A model generated the notes under the pieces. The model was not told where the DNA came from, ran no database searches, and was given only the letters and a program-made list of their open reading frames with translations. Positions 43,208 to 56,511 of a DNA stretch of 64,000 nucleotides are shown piece after piece; the stretch's first letter is position 1, and the number at the start of each line of letters is the position of its first letter. The position numbers and the translations under genes were made by a program. The DNA is from JASLEW01 sp035544875. GTDB taxonomy: Bacteria; Acidobacteriota; Thermoanaerobaculia; Multivoradales; UBA5704. The DNA lies in assembly GCA_035544875.1 (NCBI GenBank), contig DASZZP010000127.1:40828-104827 (forward strand). Reading direction: 5' to 3'.

Positions 43208-44353
43208 ATGGAGATCGAGCTCACTGCGGAGCACAGGTTGCTGCGCGATACGGTGCGGCGGTTCGCCGACGAGGTCGTCCGCCCGCGCGCCAAGGAGATC
43301 GACCAGACGGGAGAGTTCCCGCGCGCCTTCTTCGATCAGGCGGGCAAGCTCGGGCTGACCGGCGTCACGGTCCCGGAAGAGTATGGCGGCGCCGGCATGG
43401 ACGCCGTCTCCTACTGCCTGGTGATCGAGGAGGTGAGCCGGGCCTGCGCGACCTCGGGCGTCATCCTTTCGGTCAATAACTCGCTGGTCTGCGAGCCGCT
43501 GCTCGCCCATGGCACGGAGGCGCAGAAGCGGGAGTTCCTGACCCCGCTCGCGGCCGGCGCCAAGCTGGGCTGCTTCGCGCTGACCGAGCCTGGCGCCGGC
43601 AGCGATCCGGCGGCCCTGCGCACCACGGCGCGGCGCGACGCCGACCAGTATGTGCTCAACGGCAACAAGGTGTTCATCACCAGCGGCACCGACGCCGATC
43701 TCGCCCTGGTCTTCGCCACCGTCGATCCCGCCAGGAAACACCGCGGAATCACCGCCTTCATCGTGCCCGCCGGCACTCCCGGCTACAGCCACGGCCAGCA
43801 CGAGTTCAAGCTGGGCGTCAACGCCTCCGGCACCACCGAGCTCGCCTTCACCGACCTGCGGCTGCCCGCCGGCCAGCGGCTCGGCGAGGAGGGCGAGGGG
43901 TTCAAGATCGCCATGGCCGCGCTCGACTGCGGCCGGATCGGCATCGCCGCCCAGGCGGTCGGCATCGCCCAGGCGGCGTTCGAGGAGGCCCTGGCCTACT
44001 CGCAGCAGCGCGAGCAGTTCGGCCGGCACCTCTCCGACTTCCAGGCCATCCAGTTCTACCTCGCCGACATGGCCACCGAGCTCGATGCGGCGCGCCTGCT
44101 CACCTGGAAGGCGGCCTGGGCCAAGGAGCAGGGCAAGCGCTACACGCTCGAGGCGGCCCAGGCCAAGCTGTTCGCCTCCGAGATGGCGCAGCGGGTGACC
44201 AACAAGGCGCTGCAGATCCACGGCGGCTACGGCTACACCCGGGAATACAACGTCGAGCGCTACTTCCGCGACGCGCGCATCACCGAGATTTACGAGGGGA
44301 CCAGCGAGATCCAGAAGATGGTGATCGCCGACTGGGTGGTCAACCGGGCCTAG
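43208..44353 (+). CDS. Acyl-CoA dehydrogenase (short-chain/butyryl type)
   Basis: 381 residues from ATG 43208 with AAGGAG upstream. All three domains of the family are present: helical N-domain (LLRDTVRRFADEVVRPRAKE), middle beta-domain with FALTEPGAGSDPAALRTTAR, and the C-domain with LQIHGGYGYTREYNVERYFR and the catalytic Glu in YEGTSEIQ. FAD-dependent oxidation of acyl-CoA in beta-oxidation or amino-acid breakdown; electrons go to ETF. Followed after 54 bases by a second paralogue, so probably one operon. Confidence 0.95.
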   Translation: MEIELTAEHRLLRDTVRRFADEVVRPRAKEIDQTGEFPRAFFDQAGKLGLTGVTVPEEYGGAGMDAVSYCLVIEEVSRACATSGVILSVNNSLVCEPLLAHGTEAQKREFLTPLAAGAKLGCFALTEPGAGSDPAALRTTARRDADQYVLNGNKVFITSGTDADLALVFATVDPARKHRGITAFIVPAGTPGYSHGQHEFKLGVNASGTTELAFTDLRLPAGQRLGEEGEGFKIAMAALDCGRIGIAAQAVGIAQAAFEEALAYSQQREQFGRHLSDFQAIQFYLADMATELDAARLLTWKAAWAKEQGKRYTLEAAQAKLFASEMAQRVTNKALQIHGGYGYTREYNVERYFRDARITEIYEGTSEIQKMVIADWVVNRA

Positions 44354-44407
44354 TGGCCCGAGTGGGACACTAGCCCCGCCCTCTCCGGCTGACCCGATCG
44401 TGCGGCG

Positions 44408-45787
44408 ATGGCGGACCTCATGGCAGAGCTCAGCCCCAGAACCGCGCAGCCGCCGGAGCTGCGGCAGGCAGCTGCCGCAGCCGCTGAACTGACGCCGGTC
44501 GCCGCCGCCGGCCGAGCCGGCGTCGAGCGGCAGGCCGGGTCCGGCATCGATTTCTCCCTCAGCGGGGAACAGGAGCTGCTGCGCGAGCAGGTGCGGCGCT
44601 TTGCCGAGGAGCGCATCCGCCCAGGCGTCCAGGAGCGTGACCGCACGCACCGCTTTCCCCAGGAGATCGTCGCCGAGATGGCCGAGCTCGGACTGCTGGG
44701 CATGATGGTCCCGGAGGAGTACGGAGGGAGCGGCGCCGACGTCCTCACCTATGCCATCGCGGTCGAGGAGCTGGCGCGCGTCTGTCCGGCGACCGCGGTG
44801 ACCATGAGCGTCACCAACTCGGTCTGCTGCTGGCCGATCGTCCGCTTCGGAGCCGCCCGGCTCAAGCAGCGTGTGCTGCCCGAGCTCACCCGCGGAGCGC
44901 TGGGCGCCTTCGGCCTGACCGAGCCCGGCTCCGGCAGCGACCCGGGCAGCTTGCGCACCACCGCCCGCCGCGAGCGCTCCTCGTGGGTGCTCGACGGCGA
45001 GAAGGCGTGGATCACCAACGCCGGCTTCGCCCGCTGGTACGTGGTCTTCGCCCGCACCGATCCCCGAGGAGGAAAGCGCGGGCTTTCGGCCTTCGTGGTG
45101 CCCGCCGACGCCCCCGGTCTGGCGATCGGGCAGCCGGAGGAGAAGCTCGGCGTCAAGGCATCGCGCACCGCGGCGCTCTATTTCAATGGCTGCCGGATCC
45201 CGGACGAGAACCTGCTCGGCGCCTTCGGTCAGGGCCTGCAGATCGCCTTCGCCACCCTCGACCACTCGCGGGTCGGGATCGCGGCCCAGGCGGTAGGCAT
45301 CCATCAGCGGGCACTGGAGCTCGCCGTCGCCTACGCCCGCGACCGAGTGCAGTTCGGGGTGCCGATCGCGCAGCATCAGGCCATTCAGTGGAAGCTCGCC
45401 GAGATGGCGACCGAGCTCGCCGCGGCGCGCCTGCTGGCCTATCGCGCCGCAATCGCCGCCACAGAGGGCGGTGGCGAGGAGAGATCCGAGCTGGCCGGAG
45501 CGGCGGGGGAGGCCGAGGAGGCCGCCGGCGCGGCAGGCGCCGCGGCGACCCACCCCGGGAGCCGGCGGCGCGGCGATCCTGGGCGGCTCGCCGCCGAGGC
45601 CAAGCTCTTTGCCTCCGAGGCCGCCAACCGCGCCTGCTACGCGAGCTTGCAGATCCATGGCGGCAACGGATTCCACGACGACCACGAGATCTCCCGCCTC
45701 TACCGCGACGTGCGGGTGACCACCATCTACGAGGGCACCAGCGAAGTGCAGCGCCTCGTGATCGCACGCCACCTGCTGGCTGGCTGA
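44408..45787 (+). CDS. Acyl-CoA dehydrogenase with low-complexity insertion
   Basis: 459 residues (start ATG 44408 or 44420). An extra Ala/Pro-rich N-terminal stretch of ~45 residues precedes the usual fold (FSLSGEQELLREQVRRFAEE). GAFGLTEPGSGSDPGSLRTT, LQIHGGNGFHDDHEISRLYR and catalytic Glu in YEGTSEVQ are intact. Between helices of the C-terminal domain is an insertion of about 45 residues rich in Ala, Glu and Gly (SELAGAAGEAEEAAGAAGAA), absent from the neighbour and unusual for the family. 2 bases before rmuC. Confidence 0.9.
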   Translation: MADLMAELSPRTAQPPELRQAAAAAAELTPVAAAGRAGVERQAGSGIDFSLSGEQELLREQVRRFAEERIRPGVQERDRTHRFPQEIVAEMAELGLLGMMVPEEYGGSGADVLTYAIAVEELARVCPATAVTMSVTNSVCCWPIVRFGAARLKQRVLPELTRGALGAFGLTEPGSGSDPGSLRTTARRERSSWVLDGEKAWITNAGFARWYVVFARTDPRGGKRGLSAFVVPADAPGLAIGQPEEKLGVKASRTAALYFNGCRIPDENLLGAFGQGLQIAFATLDHSRVGIAAQAVGIHQRALELAVAYARDRVQFGVPIAQHQAIQWKLAEMATELAAARLLAYRAAIAATEGGGEERSELAGAAGEAEEAAGAAGAAATHPGSRRRGDPGRLAAEAKLFASEAANRACYASLQIHGGNGFHDDHEISRLYRDVRVTTIYEGTSEVQRLVIARHLLAG

Positions 45788-45789
45788 CG

Positions 45790-47136
45790 GTGACGCCGAT
45801 CTGGATCGCCGCCCTGGGTGTTGCGCTGGGCGCGGCCGTCGCGTGGCTCGCCGCGGCCTGGCGGCAAAGCGATCGCGAACGCGGGCGGCTGGCCGCGGCG
45901 CTCGCGGCGCGCGAGCAGGAGGTCGCGGCGCGCCAGAGCGAGATCGCGGGTCTGCGCGAGCGCGCCGCCCAGCTCGGCACGGCGCTGGAGAAGGAGCGTG
46001 AGGCGGCAGCCGAGAAGCTGCGCCTGCTCGGCGCCGCGCAGGTGCAGCTCGGCGACGCCTTCAAGGCGCTGTCGGCCGAGGCGTTGCGCCAGAACAATAC
46101 CTCGTTCCTGCAGCTCGCCCAGGGCGCTCTCGCCGGTTTCCAGGAGGGGGCGCGGGGCGACCTCGAGCTGCGCCAGCAGGCGATCGGCGAGCTGGTGCGG
46201 CCGCTGCGCGAGTCGCTCGAGAAGGTCGACCGCAAGATCCAGGAGCTCGAGACCACGCGCGCCGTCGCCTACTCGGGCCTTGCCGAGCACCTGCGCAGCC
46301 TCACCGCCAGCCAGAGCGACCTGGCGCGCGAGACCGCCCGCCTGGTCAACGCGCTGCGCTCGCCGGGAGCGCGCGGCCGCTGGGGGGAGATCCAGCTGCG
46401 GCGCGTGGTCGAGATGGCCGGCATGCTCGCCTACTGCGACTTCACGACCCAGGTGGTGGTCGCGACCGACGACGGGCGGATTCGCCCCGACTTGGTGGTG
46501 CGCCTCCCCAACGGCAAGCAGGTGGTGGTCGACGCCAAGGCGCCGCTCGAAGCCTATCTCGCCGCCCTCGAAACCGCCGATGAGGAAGAGCGGCGCGGCA
46601 AGCTCCGTGCCCACGCGCTTCAGATCCGCAGCCACCTCGAGAAGCTGGGGCAGCGCGGCTACTGGAGCCAGTTCGAACCGACGCCGGAGTTCGTGGTGCT
46701 CTTCTTGCCCGGCGAAGTTTTCTTCAGCGCCGCCCTCGAACACGATCCGGCGCTGATCGAATACGGGGTCGAGCGCAACGTGATCGTCGCCACCCCCACC
46801 ACCCTGATCGCCCTGCTGCGCGCGGTCCACTACGGCTGGCGTCAGGAGCAGATCGCGGAGAACGCCCGCGCCATCAGCGAGCTAGGGAGGAACCTCTACG
46901 AGCGGCTGCGGGTCTTCACCGGCAAGATGCTGCAGCTCAAACGCGGCCTCGATCTTTCCGTCAACGCCTACAACGAAGCCGTCGGCTCGCTCGAGCGCCG
47001 CGTCCTGCCCCAGGCGCGCCGCTTCAAAGAGCTCGGCGCCGCCAGCGGCGGCGACCTCGAGCAGCTCGAGCTGCTCGACCGCGACACCCGCCTCCTCGAC
47101 CGCCCCGAATCGCCCGACGGCGAGGACGAGGTCTGA
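45790..47136 (+). CDS. rmuC: RmuC-family DNA recombination protein
   Basis: 448 residues from GTG 45790, two bases after the preceding stop; upstream frame has no homology. N-terminal membrane helix (IWIAALGVALGAAVAWLAAA), a long coiled coil (about 25-190), then the RmuC nuclease-like domain: RGRWGEIQLRRVVEMAGMLA, RPDLVVRLPNGKQVVVDAKA and TPEFVVLFLPGEVFFSAALE. The PD-(D/E)xK-like core D...VDAK is intact. RmuC limits rearrangements at inverted repeats. Coupling to acyl-CoA dehydrogenases is probably incidental. Confidence 0.93.
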   Translation: MTPIWIAALGVALGAAVAWLAAAWRQSDRERGRLAAALAAREQEVAARQSEIAGLRERAAQLGTALEKEREAAAEKLRLLGAAQVQLGDAFKALSAEALRQNNTSFLQLAQGALAGFQEGARGDLELRQQAIGELVRPLRESLEKVDRKIQELETTRAVAYSGLAEHLRSLTASQSDLARETARLVNALRSPGARGRWGEIQLRRVVEMAGMLAYCDFTTQVVVATDDGRIRPDLVVRLPNGKQVVVDAKAPLEAYLAALETADEEERRGKLRAHALQIRSHLEKLGQRGYWSQFEPTPEFVVLFLPGEVFFSAALEHDPALIEYGVERNVIVATPTTLIALLRAVHYGWRQEQIAENARAISELGRNLYERLRVFTGKMLQLKRGLDLSVNAYNEAVGSLERRVLPQARRFKELGAASGGDLEQLELLDRDTRLLDRPESPDGEDEV

Positions 47137-47189
47137 CGACGAGGCGCGAACGGAGCCATCCGACTAAGGACGAGATTCTATAGTGTTAA

Positions 47190-47220
47190 TGCGCCAAGGG
47201 AGGGGGCGTCCCCCGGTGGG
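47190..47220 (+). repeat. Short fragment of the dispersed repeat core
   Basis: GCGCCAAGGGAGGGGGCGTC followed by CCCCGG matches the outer edge of R1 (gcgccaggggagggggcgtc), with the rest absent. It sits between the convergent stops of rmuC and the phosphatase gene. Confidence 0.45.
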
Positions 47221-47222
47221 GC

Positions 47223-48923
47223 TCAGTCAGATTTCGGCGCCGGCAGCCGCCGGGCAATGACCAGGGTGCGGTCGTCGGCGAAGGGGACGCCGCGGACGAA
47301 GCTCTCGAGGTCGCTCTCGAGCGCCGCGGCAAGGGCGGCGCAGCCGGCGTCGCGGTGCTGGCTGCAGAAGTCTGCCAGGCGCTCGAGGCCGTACTCCTCG
47401 TCCTCGGGATCGACCGCCTCGACGATGCCGTCGGTGTAGAGCAGCAGCGTGTCGCCCGGCTCCAGGCTGGCGGTGGCCGCGCCGTACTCGGCGGCTGGCA
47501 GCAGGGCGATCGGCACGCCGGTGGGGCCAAGCTGCTCGATGTCCCCGGCGGTGCCGCCGGCGCGGACGATCAGCGGCGGGTTGTGGCCGGCGTTGGCGTA
47601 GCGCAAGACGCCGCTTGCCGGCTCGAGGACGGCGACGAAGACGGTGGCGTACTTCTCGGGCGGGGTGCGCCGGTAGAGCAGGCGGGAGAGCTTGGCGCAG
47701 ATCTCCTCGGGCGGCAGCCCGTCCTCGATCGGGCCGGCCGAGAACGCTTCCAGGCTGGCGGTCAGCAGCGACGCCGCCATCCCCTTGCCCGAGACGTCGG
47801 CCACCATCAAGACGCACTCGCGTCCTTCCTTGCGCGGCGCGATCGCGAAATAGTCGCCGGAGACGCCGCGCGACGGCGTGTTGCCGCCGTGCAGCTCGTA
47901 GCCTGGAACGACCGGCAGCGCGCTCGGCAACAGCGCGAGCTGGATGCGGCGCGCCAGCGCCAGTTCCTCCGCCAGCCGCCGGCGCTCGACCGACTCCTCG
48001 ACCAGCGCCAGGTTGCGGATGTGCAACGCCGCCGCCGAGGCGAGGATCACCAGCAGCTCCATGTCCTCCTCGTCGAACTGGCGCAGCGCCAGCTTCGAGT
48101 CGAGCACGATCATCCCCAGAGTGCCCTCGCGGTCGAGCAGCGGCGCTGCCACCAGGCTGCGGATGCCGGCGAGCATGATGCTCTGGGCGCCGGCGAAGCG
48201 GGCGTCGGTCTGAGCGTCGAGGACCAGGGCGGCGAGCCCTTTCTCCGTCACCTCGCGCACCAGGCTGCGGGAGTCCAGGAGCTCGTCCTTGCGGTGGGCC
48301 ACCGAGCGGCTGGCGGCGCGCACCAGCTCGCCGCCGGGCCGCTTGAGGAAGATCGCCCCCTGCTCGGGGCGCAGGTGATCGAAGACGCGGTCCAGGATCA
48401 GCTCGAGCAGGGCGTCCAGAGTGATCGAGCTGCCGAGCGCCTGGTGGACCTCGTTGACGATCTTCATCCGCTCGGCATAGCGCCGCAGAGCATCCTGGCT
48501 CCCGGCGCCCTCGGCGGCCGGAGGGGCGTCATGACTGCTCAGGACGTCCGAGGCGAGACGGAAAAAGCTGGTGGCGTTCGATTTGGTCGGCTCGACTTCC
48601 GGCGCCGTCTCCCCGGCCTCGCTGCCTGCCGGCCGGTCGTCGACCAGCGCCAGCACGCTACCCGAGATCTGCACGGCATCGCCCGGCCGGACTTCGGTCG
48701 GGACGAGCACCGGGCGGCCGTTGAGCAGGGTGCCGTTGCGCGATCCCAGATCCTCGACGAACAGCCGGTCGCCCTCGCGGAAGAAGCGCGAGTGCTGGCG
48801 CGACAGGAAGGGATCGGCGAGCGCCAGGTCGGAGGTCGAGGCGCGGCCGACGACCAGCGAGTCGCCTTCGATCGGGTGGTCGAATGGTGGACCTTCGGCC
48901 GGGGTGATGCGCAGCCGGAGCAT
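47223..48923 (-). CDS. FHA-GAF-PP2C (RsbU/SpoIIE-type) phosphatase
   Basis: 566 residues. FHA domain (about 20-90: VVGRASTSDLAL, LSRQHSRFF, DLGSRNGTLLNG), GAF domain (about 155-310: ITLDALLELILDRVFDHLRP, AAPLLDREGTLGMIVLDSKL), a linker helix (ELALARRIQLALLP) and a SpoIIE/PP2C catalytic domain (about 345-560: GGNTPSRGVSGDYFAI, VLMVADVSGKGMAASLL, YANAGHNPPLIVR, LLLYTDGIVEAVDP) with its metal-binding aspartates. It should dephosphorylate an anti-anti-sigma factor or another Ser/Thr phosphoprotein after GAF-sensed ligand or FHA docking. Its start codon lies 7 bases from the MITE-like element at 48931-49091, which therefore occupies its upstream region; no ribosome-binding site seen. Confidence 0.93.
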   Translation of the reverse strand: MLRLRITPAEGPPFDHPIEGDSLVVGRASTSDLALADPFLSRQHSRFFREGDRLFVEDLGSRNGTLLNGRPVLVPTEVRPGDAVQISGSVLALVDDRPAGSEAGETAPEVEPTKSNATSFFRLASDVLSSHDAPPAAEGAGSQDALRRYAERMKIVNEVHQALGSSITLDALLELILDRVFDHLRPEQGAIFLKRPGGELVRAASRSVAHRKDELLDSRSLVREVTEKGLAALVLDAQTDARFAGAQSIMLAGIRSLVAAPLLDREGTLGMIVLDSKLALRQFDEEDMELLVILASAAALHIRNLALVEESVERRRLAEELALARRIQLALLPSALPVVPGYELHGGNTPSRGVSGDYFAIAPRKEGRECVLMVADVSGKGMAASLLTASLEAFSAGPIEDGLPPEEICAKLSRLLYRRTPPEKYATVFVAVLEPASGVLRYANAGHNPPLIVRAGGTAGDIEQLGPTGVPIALLPAAEYGAATASLEPGDTLLLYTDGIVEAVDPEDEEYGLERLADFCSQHRDAGCAALAAALESDLESFVRGVPFADDRTLVIARRLPAPKSD

Positions 48924-48930
48924 GCCGCTA

Positions 48931-49091
48931 GTGCCCCGTCTCAGAAGTTCGCGTCATTAGACGGCGAGTCATCCGCGCTCCTGGCAAGGCGCGCCGACGC
49001 AGGCATAGCGGGGACTATGTCGAGGAGGCGGAACGCCGCCAGGGGCGCGGAGGGCCGCCGAATAAGGATGCGAACTTCTGAGACGGGGCAC
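48931..49091. mobile_element. MITE-like element with 22-bp perfect terminal inverted repeats
   Basis: The left end GTGCCCCGTCTCAGAAGTTC (plus GC) at 48931-48952 is exactly repeated, inverted, at 49070-49091. The 161-bp element codes for nothing and contains an inner palindrome (GCATAG...CTATG, about 48999-49018). No target-site duplication was recognised. It fills the space between the guaB stop (49098) and the phosphatase start (48923), so it could end guaB transcription and supply or block signals for the phosphatase gene. Confidence 0.75.
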
Positions 49092-49097
49092 CAAACC

Positions 49098-50621
<1,524 letters not shown>

Positions 50622-50690
50622 CGGCGAGCGTCCAGAAAAAACCAACGAGGAAACAAAAAGCTGGCATAGATCGGGGCCGCGGGGTCATGC

Positions 50691-53396
<2,706 letters not shown>

Positions 53397-53589
53397 CGAG
53401 CTCTCACGGATCGGTGGAGGTGTGGGGGGAACCCCGGGGTATGCGCCGCCATGCCCAAGTCTACCAGAAGCGGGCGACGGGCCGCGGCGCGGGCTCTCTC
53501 TGCGGCCCGCCCGGTATCGGCCGTCTGGGTTGGGGCGGCCCTCGCGGCGGCGCCCTGGGGCGCCAGTCTTTGCGGGGGGTGGGTCTTTA

Positions 53590-54465
53590 TCAGGAGGGGC
53601 CGCTGGCGCTGTCGAGGATGTAGGCGAGCGGGTTGACCGGCGCGCCGTCCTGGCGCACCTCGTAGTGGAGGTGGGAGCCGGTCGAGCGGCCGCTGTTGCC
53701 GACCCGGCCGATCACCTCGCCGCGGCGCACTCTCTGGCCCGAGTGGACGCCGATCTCCGACAGGTGGCCATAGCGGGTGGAGAGGCCAAAGCCGTGCGAG
53801 ATGAAGATGGCCTGCCCATAGCCGCCGGTTGCCGCCGCCAGCATCACGACGCCGTCGGCTGCCGCCTGCACCGGCTGTCCCGCGGCGGCGGCGATGTCGA
53901 TGCCCTGGTGGATGCCGGGTCCGTGGGTCATCGGGTCGCTGCGGATGCCGAAGCCGCTGGTCAAGATGCCGCGCACCGGGGCGATGGTCGGCGTCGAGGA
54001 GATCCAGTGCACGCGCTCCTCGAGCTTGGCTTCGATCGCCTCCAGCGCGCCGTTGATCTGACCGGCGCGGCTCTGCAGCGCCGCCAGATCCTCGGCGCCG
54101 GCGTCCTCGATCGGGGAGCCGCCGCCGATGCCGACCTCGGCACCCGAGCCCAGGCTCTCGAGCCCGGCCATGATGGCCAGCTGGCGGGTGCGGTCCTCGG
54201 AGGACGTGAGGCGGCCCTGCAGGGTCTTGATGCTCGCTTCGAAGCCCTGATTGACCTGCCGCAAGCGGGAATTCTCACGGCGCAGGCGAGCCATCTCCGC
54301 CGGGCTGACGGAGGTATTGAAATAGGACCAGGTGAGCCAGGAGGAGAAGATTGTAAGAAGGGCGAAAGCGAGGGCGGCGAGAGCGATCTGGACGTTGTTG
54401 ATTTGCCACTTGCGCAGCTTGGCGCGGGCATGGGGGACGAAGATGACCGTGTGCTGTCGTGGCAT
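53590..54465 (-). CDS. M23-family (LytM) peptidoglycan endopeptidase-like protein
   Basis: 291 residues from ATG 54465 (GTG 54477 possible). A positively charged N-terminus, one membrane helix (IALAALAFALLTIFSSWLTW), a coiled coil (about 55-150: MARLRRENSRLRQVNQGFEA), and a LytM domain (about 175-285) with zinc ligands in GPGIHQGIDIA (His, Asp) and GSHLHYEVRQDG (HxH). All catalytic residues appear present, so it may cut peptide cross-links, or recruit amidases as NlpD/EnvC do. A good promoter lies at 54544-54571. Often found next to secA in this group of bacteria. Confidence 0.92.
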   Translation of the reverse strand: MPRQHTVIFVPHARAKLRKWQINNVQIALAALAFALLTIFSSWLTWSYFNTSVSPAEMARLRRENSRLRQVNQGFEASIKTLQGRLTSSEDRTRQLAIMAGLESLGSGAEVGIGGGSPIEDAGAEDLAALQSRAGQINGALEAIEAKLEERVHWISSTPTIAPVRGILTSGFGIRSDPMTHGPGIHQGIDIAAAAGQPVQAAADGVVMLAAATGGYGQAIFISHGFGLSTRYGHLSEIGVHSGQRVRRGEVIGRVGNSGRSTGSHLHYEVRQDGAPVNPLAYILDSASGPS

Positions 54466-54543
54466 AGGCAGCTTCACCAGACCGCGGGGAACCCTTGAGA
54501 AGAGGACCAGCGGACAACCCTACGTCTCTAGTAAGCAGGTAGT

Positions 54544-54571
54544 ATTCTAACCAGCGAAAAACGGCTGTCAA
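54544..54571 (-). promoter_or_regulatory. Sigma-70-type promoter of the M23 peptidase gene
   Basis: On the minus strand TTGACA (54566-54571), a 16-base spacer and TAGAAT (54544-54549), about 80 bases upstream of the M23 start. Near-consensus in an unusually AT-rich patch. Confidence 0.7.
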
Positions 54572-54693
54572 TACTTGGGAAGTTTATGTTTCCACAACAT
54601 TTTAGGTTTGCCTGGTGAGCCTTGTAAATCGTGCTCGCCCGCTTGCCGATGGATGCTGGCGTCCCATAGCCAACTCTCGATGCCTGGGGCGGC

Positions 54694-56070
54694 TCAGGCC
54701 ACTGCTGCCGGGAGCTCCTTGATCAGCTCGGAGAGGAACGCCTTGGCGTCGCCGAACAGCATCATGGTCTTGTCCATGTAGTAGAGCTCGTTGTCGATGC
54801 CGGCGAAGCCGGGGCTCAGGCTGCGCTTGATCACCATGACGGTGTGCGCCTTGTCGACGTCGAGGATCGGCATGCCGTAGATCGGGCTGCTCTTGTCGTG
54901 GCGCGCGGCGGGGTTGGTCACGTCGTTGGCGCCGATGACCAGTGCCACGTCGGCCTGCGGGAACTCGGAGTTGATGTCGTCCATCTCAAACAGCTTGTCG
55001 TAGGGGATGTCGGCTTCGGCGAGCAGCACGTTCATATGCCCCGGCATCCGTCCGGCCACGGGATGGATGGCGAAGCGGACGTCGACGCCGCGGCGGGTCA
55101 GCGCGTCGTAGAGCTCGCGCAGCTTGTGCTGGGCCTGCGCCACCGCCATGCCGTAGCCGGGCACCACGAACACCGTGCGCGCGGCCTCGAGGATCGCCGC
55201 CGCCTCCTCGGCGGTGGCGCTGCGGACGATGCGCTCCTCGGCCGCGGCCCCGGTGCTCTGCTGCACCTGGCCGAAGGCGCCGAACAGCACGTTGGTGAAC
55301 GAGCGGTTCATCGCCTTGCACATGATGATCGACAGCACCAGGCCCGACGAGCCGTCGAGCGCGCCGGCGATCACCAGCAGCTTGTTGTTGAGGGCGAAGC
55401 CCATGGCGACGGCCGAGAGGCCGGCGTAGGAGTTGAGCAGCGAGATCACGGTCGGCATGTCGGCGCCGCCGATCGGGATGATCAGCAGCACGCCGAAGAC
55501 GAGCGACAGCAGTGCGAATACCGGGAACATCCAGCTCGAGGCAGGCGACAGCACGAGCGCCACCCCGAAACCGATCGCCAGACCGAGGATCGACAGGTTG
55601 ACGACGTTCTGGTTGCGGTAGGTGATCGGGCGGGTGGGCAGGATCTCCTGCAGCTTGCCGAACGCCATCAAGCTGCCGGTTGTGGTCAGGAAGCCGAGCA
55701 GCACCTCGGTCACCAGGGCGACCATGGTGAAGCCGTGCGGGGTCTCGCGGTAGTACTCGGCGGTGCCGACCAGGGCCGCGGCCAGGGCGCCGAAGGCGTG
55801 CGATAGCGCGGTCCGCTGCGGCACCGCGGTCATCGGCATGAGATAGGCGATCGGCACGCCGATCGCGGAGCCCAGGAAGAACGCCGCGATGATCCACTGG
55901 TAGTCGACGACCTCGTGGCGGAGCAGTGTGCCGACGATGGCCAGCAGCATGCCGAGCTCGCCGGCGACCACGCCGCGGCGGGCGGTCTCCGGCCGGTTCA
56001 GCCACTTCAACGCCAGGATGAAGAGCGCAGCTGCGGCGATGTAGGCGAAACGGACGAACTGCTCGGTCAT
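54694..56070 (-). CDS. pntB: NAD(P) transhydrogenase, beta subunit
   Basis: 458 residues. N-terminal half with about nine membrane helices (proton channel), C-terminal NADP(H)-binding domain III with VVPGYGMAVAQAQHKLRELY, HPVAGRMPGHMNVLLAEADI, ALVIGANDVTNPAA and VMVIKRSLSPGFAGIDN. With PntAA/PntAB it uses the proton gradient to reduce NADP+ with NADH. Third gene of the pnt operon; 57 bases after pntAB. Length is normal. Confidence 0.97.
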   Translation of the reverse strand: MTEQFVRFAYIAAAALFILALKWLNRPETARRGVVAGELGMLLAIVGTLLRHEVVDYQWIIAAFFLGSAIGVPIAYLMPMTAVPQRTALSHAFGALAAALVGTAEYYRETPHGFTMVALVTEVLLGFLTTTGSLMAFGKLQEILPTRPITYRNQNVVNLSILGLAIGFGVALVLSPASSWMFPVFALLSLVFGVLLIIPIGGADMPTVISLLNSYAGLSAVAMGFALNNKLLVIAGALDGSSGLVLSIIMCKAMNRSFTNVLFGAFGQVQQSTGAAAEERIVRSATAEEAAAILEAARTVFVVPGYGMAVAQAQHKLRELYDALTRRGVDVRFAIHPVAGRMPGHMNVLLAEADIPYDKLFEMDDINSEFPQADVALVIGANDVTNPAARHDKSSPIYGMPILDVDKAHTVMVIKRSLSPGFAGIDNELYYMDKTMMLFGDAKAFLSELIKELPAAVA

Positions 56071-56127
56071 GATCGGGGCGGGGGCGGGTGGGGGCGGGTC
56101 GATCGATCAGGTGCGCGGGTAGATTGA

Positions 56128-56511
56128 TCAGACGCGCGGGCCGGTGCCCGCGCTGGCCGCGTTCGATTGGGCGCGCGGGCTGCCGCCCGCGTTCGATTGG
56201 GCGCGCGGGTTGCCGCCCGCGCTTGGCTCGCGCTTCTTGAACATCTTGAGCATGCGGTCGGTGATCAGGAAGCCGCTCACCAGGTTGCAGGTCGACGCGG
56301 TCACGGCGATGAAGCCCAGGACCCGGCTGAGCAGAGTTGCGTCCTTGGCGCCGGCGATCATGATCGAGCCGACCACGGCGATCGCCGAGATGGCGTTGGT
56401 GAGTGACATCAGCGGGGTGTGCAGCAGCGGCGAGACCTTGCGGATCACCTCCAGCCCGAGGAAGGTGGCCAGCATGAAGACGTAGAGGCCGAGCTCGAGG
56501 TCAGGCTGCAC
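56128..56511 (-). CDS. pntAB: NAD(P) transhydrogenase, alpha subunit part 2 (membrane)
   Basis: 127 residues; three or four membrane helices (LGLYVFMLATFLGLEVI, TPLMSLTNAISAIAVVGSIM, VLGFIAVTASTCNLVSGFLI) and the usual DRMLKMFKK end. Split-alpha arrangement as in Rhodospirillum. After KKREPS the protein carries an extra ~25-residue tail made by a tandem DNA repeat (GG-PRAQSNA twice). Start overlaps the end of pntAA by 11 bases. Confidence 0.93.
   Translation of the reverse strand: MQPDLELGLYVFMLATFLGLEVIRKVSPLLHTPLMSLTNAISAIAVVGSIMIAGAKDATLLSRVLGFIAVTASTCNLVSGFLITDRMLKMFKKREPSAGGNPRAQSNAGGSPRAQSNAASAGTGPRV
56161..56220. repeat. Two tandem 30-bp repeats in the pntAB tail
   Basis: 56161-56190 and 56191-56220 are copies of one 30-mer starting GTTCGATTGGGCGCGCGGG, with one mismatch; further partial copies lie at 56100-56160. 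They encode the RAQSNA-GGSP-type repeats at the C-terminus of PntAB. Likely slippage-prone. Confidence 0.8.
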
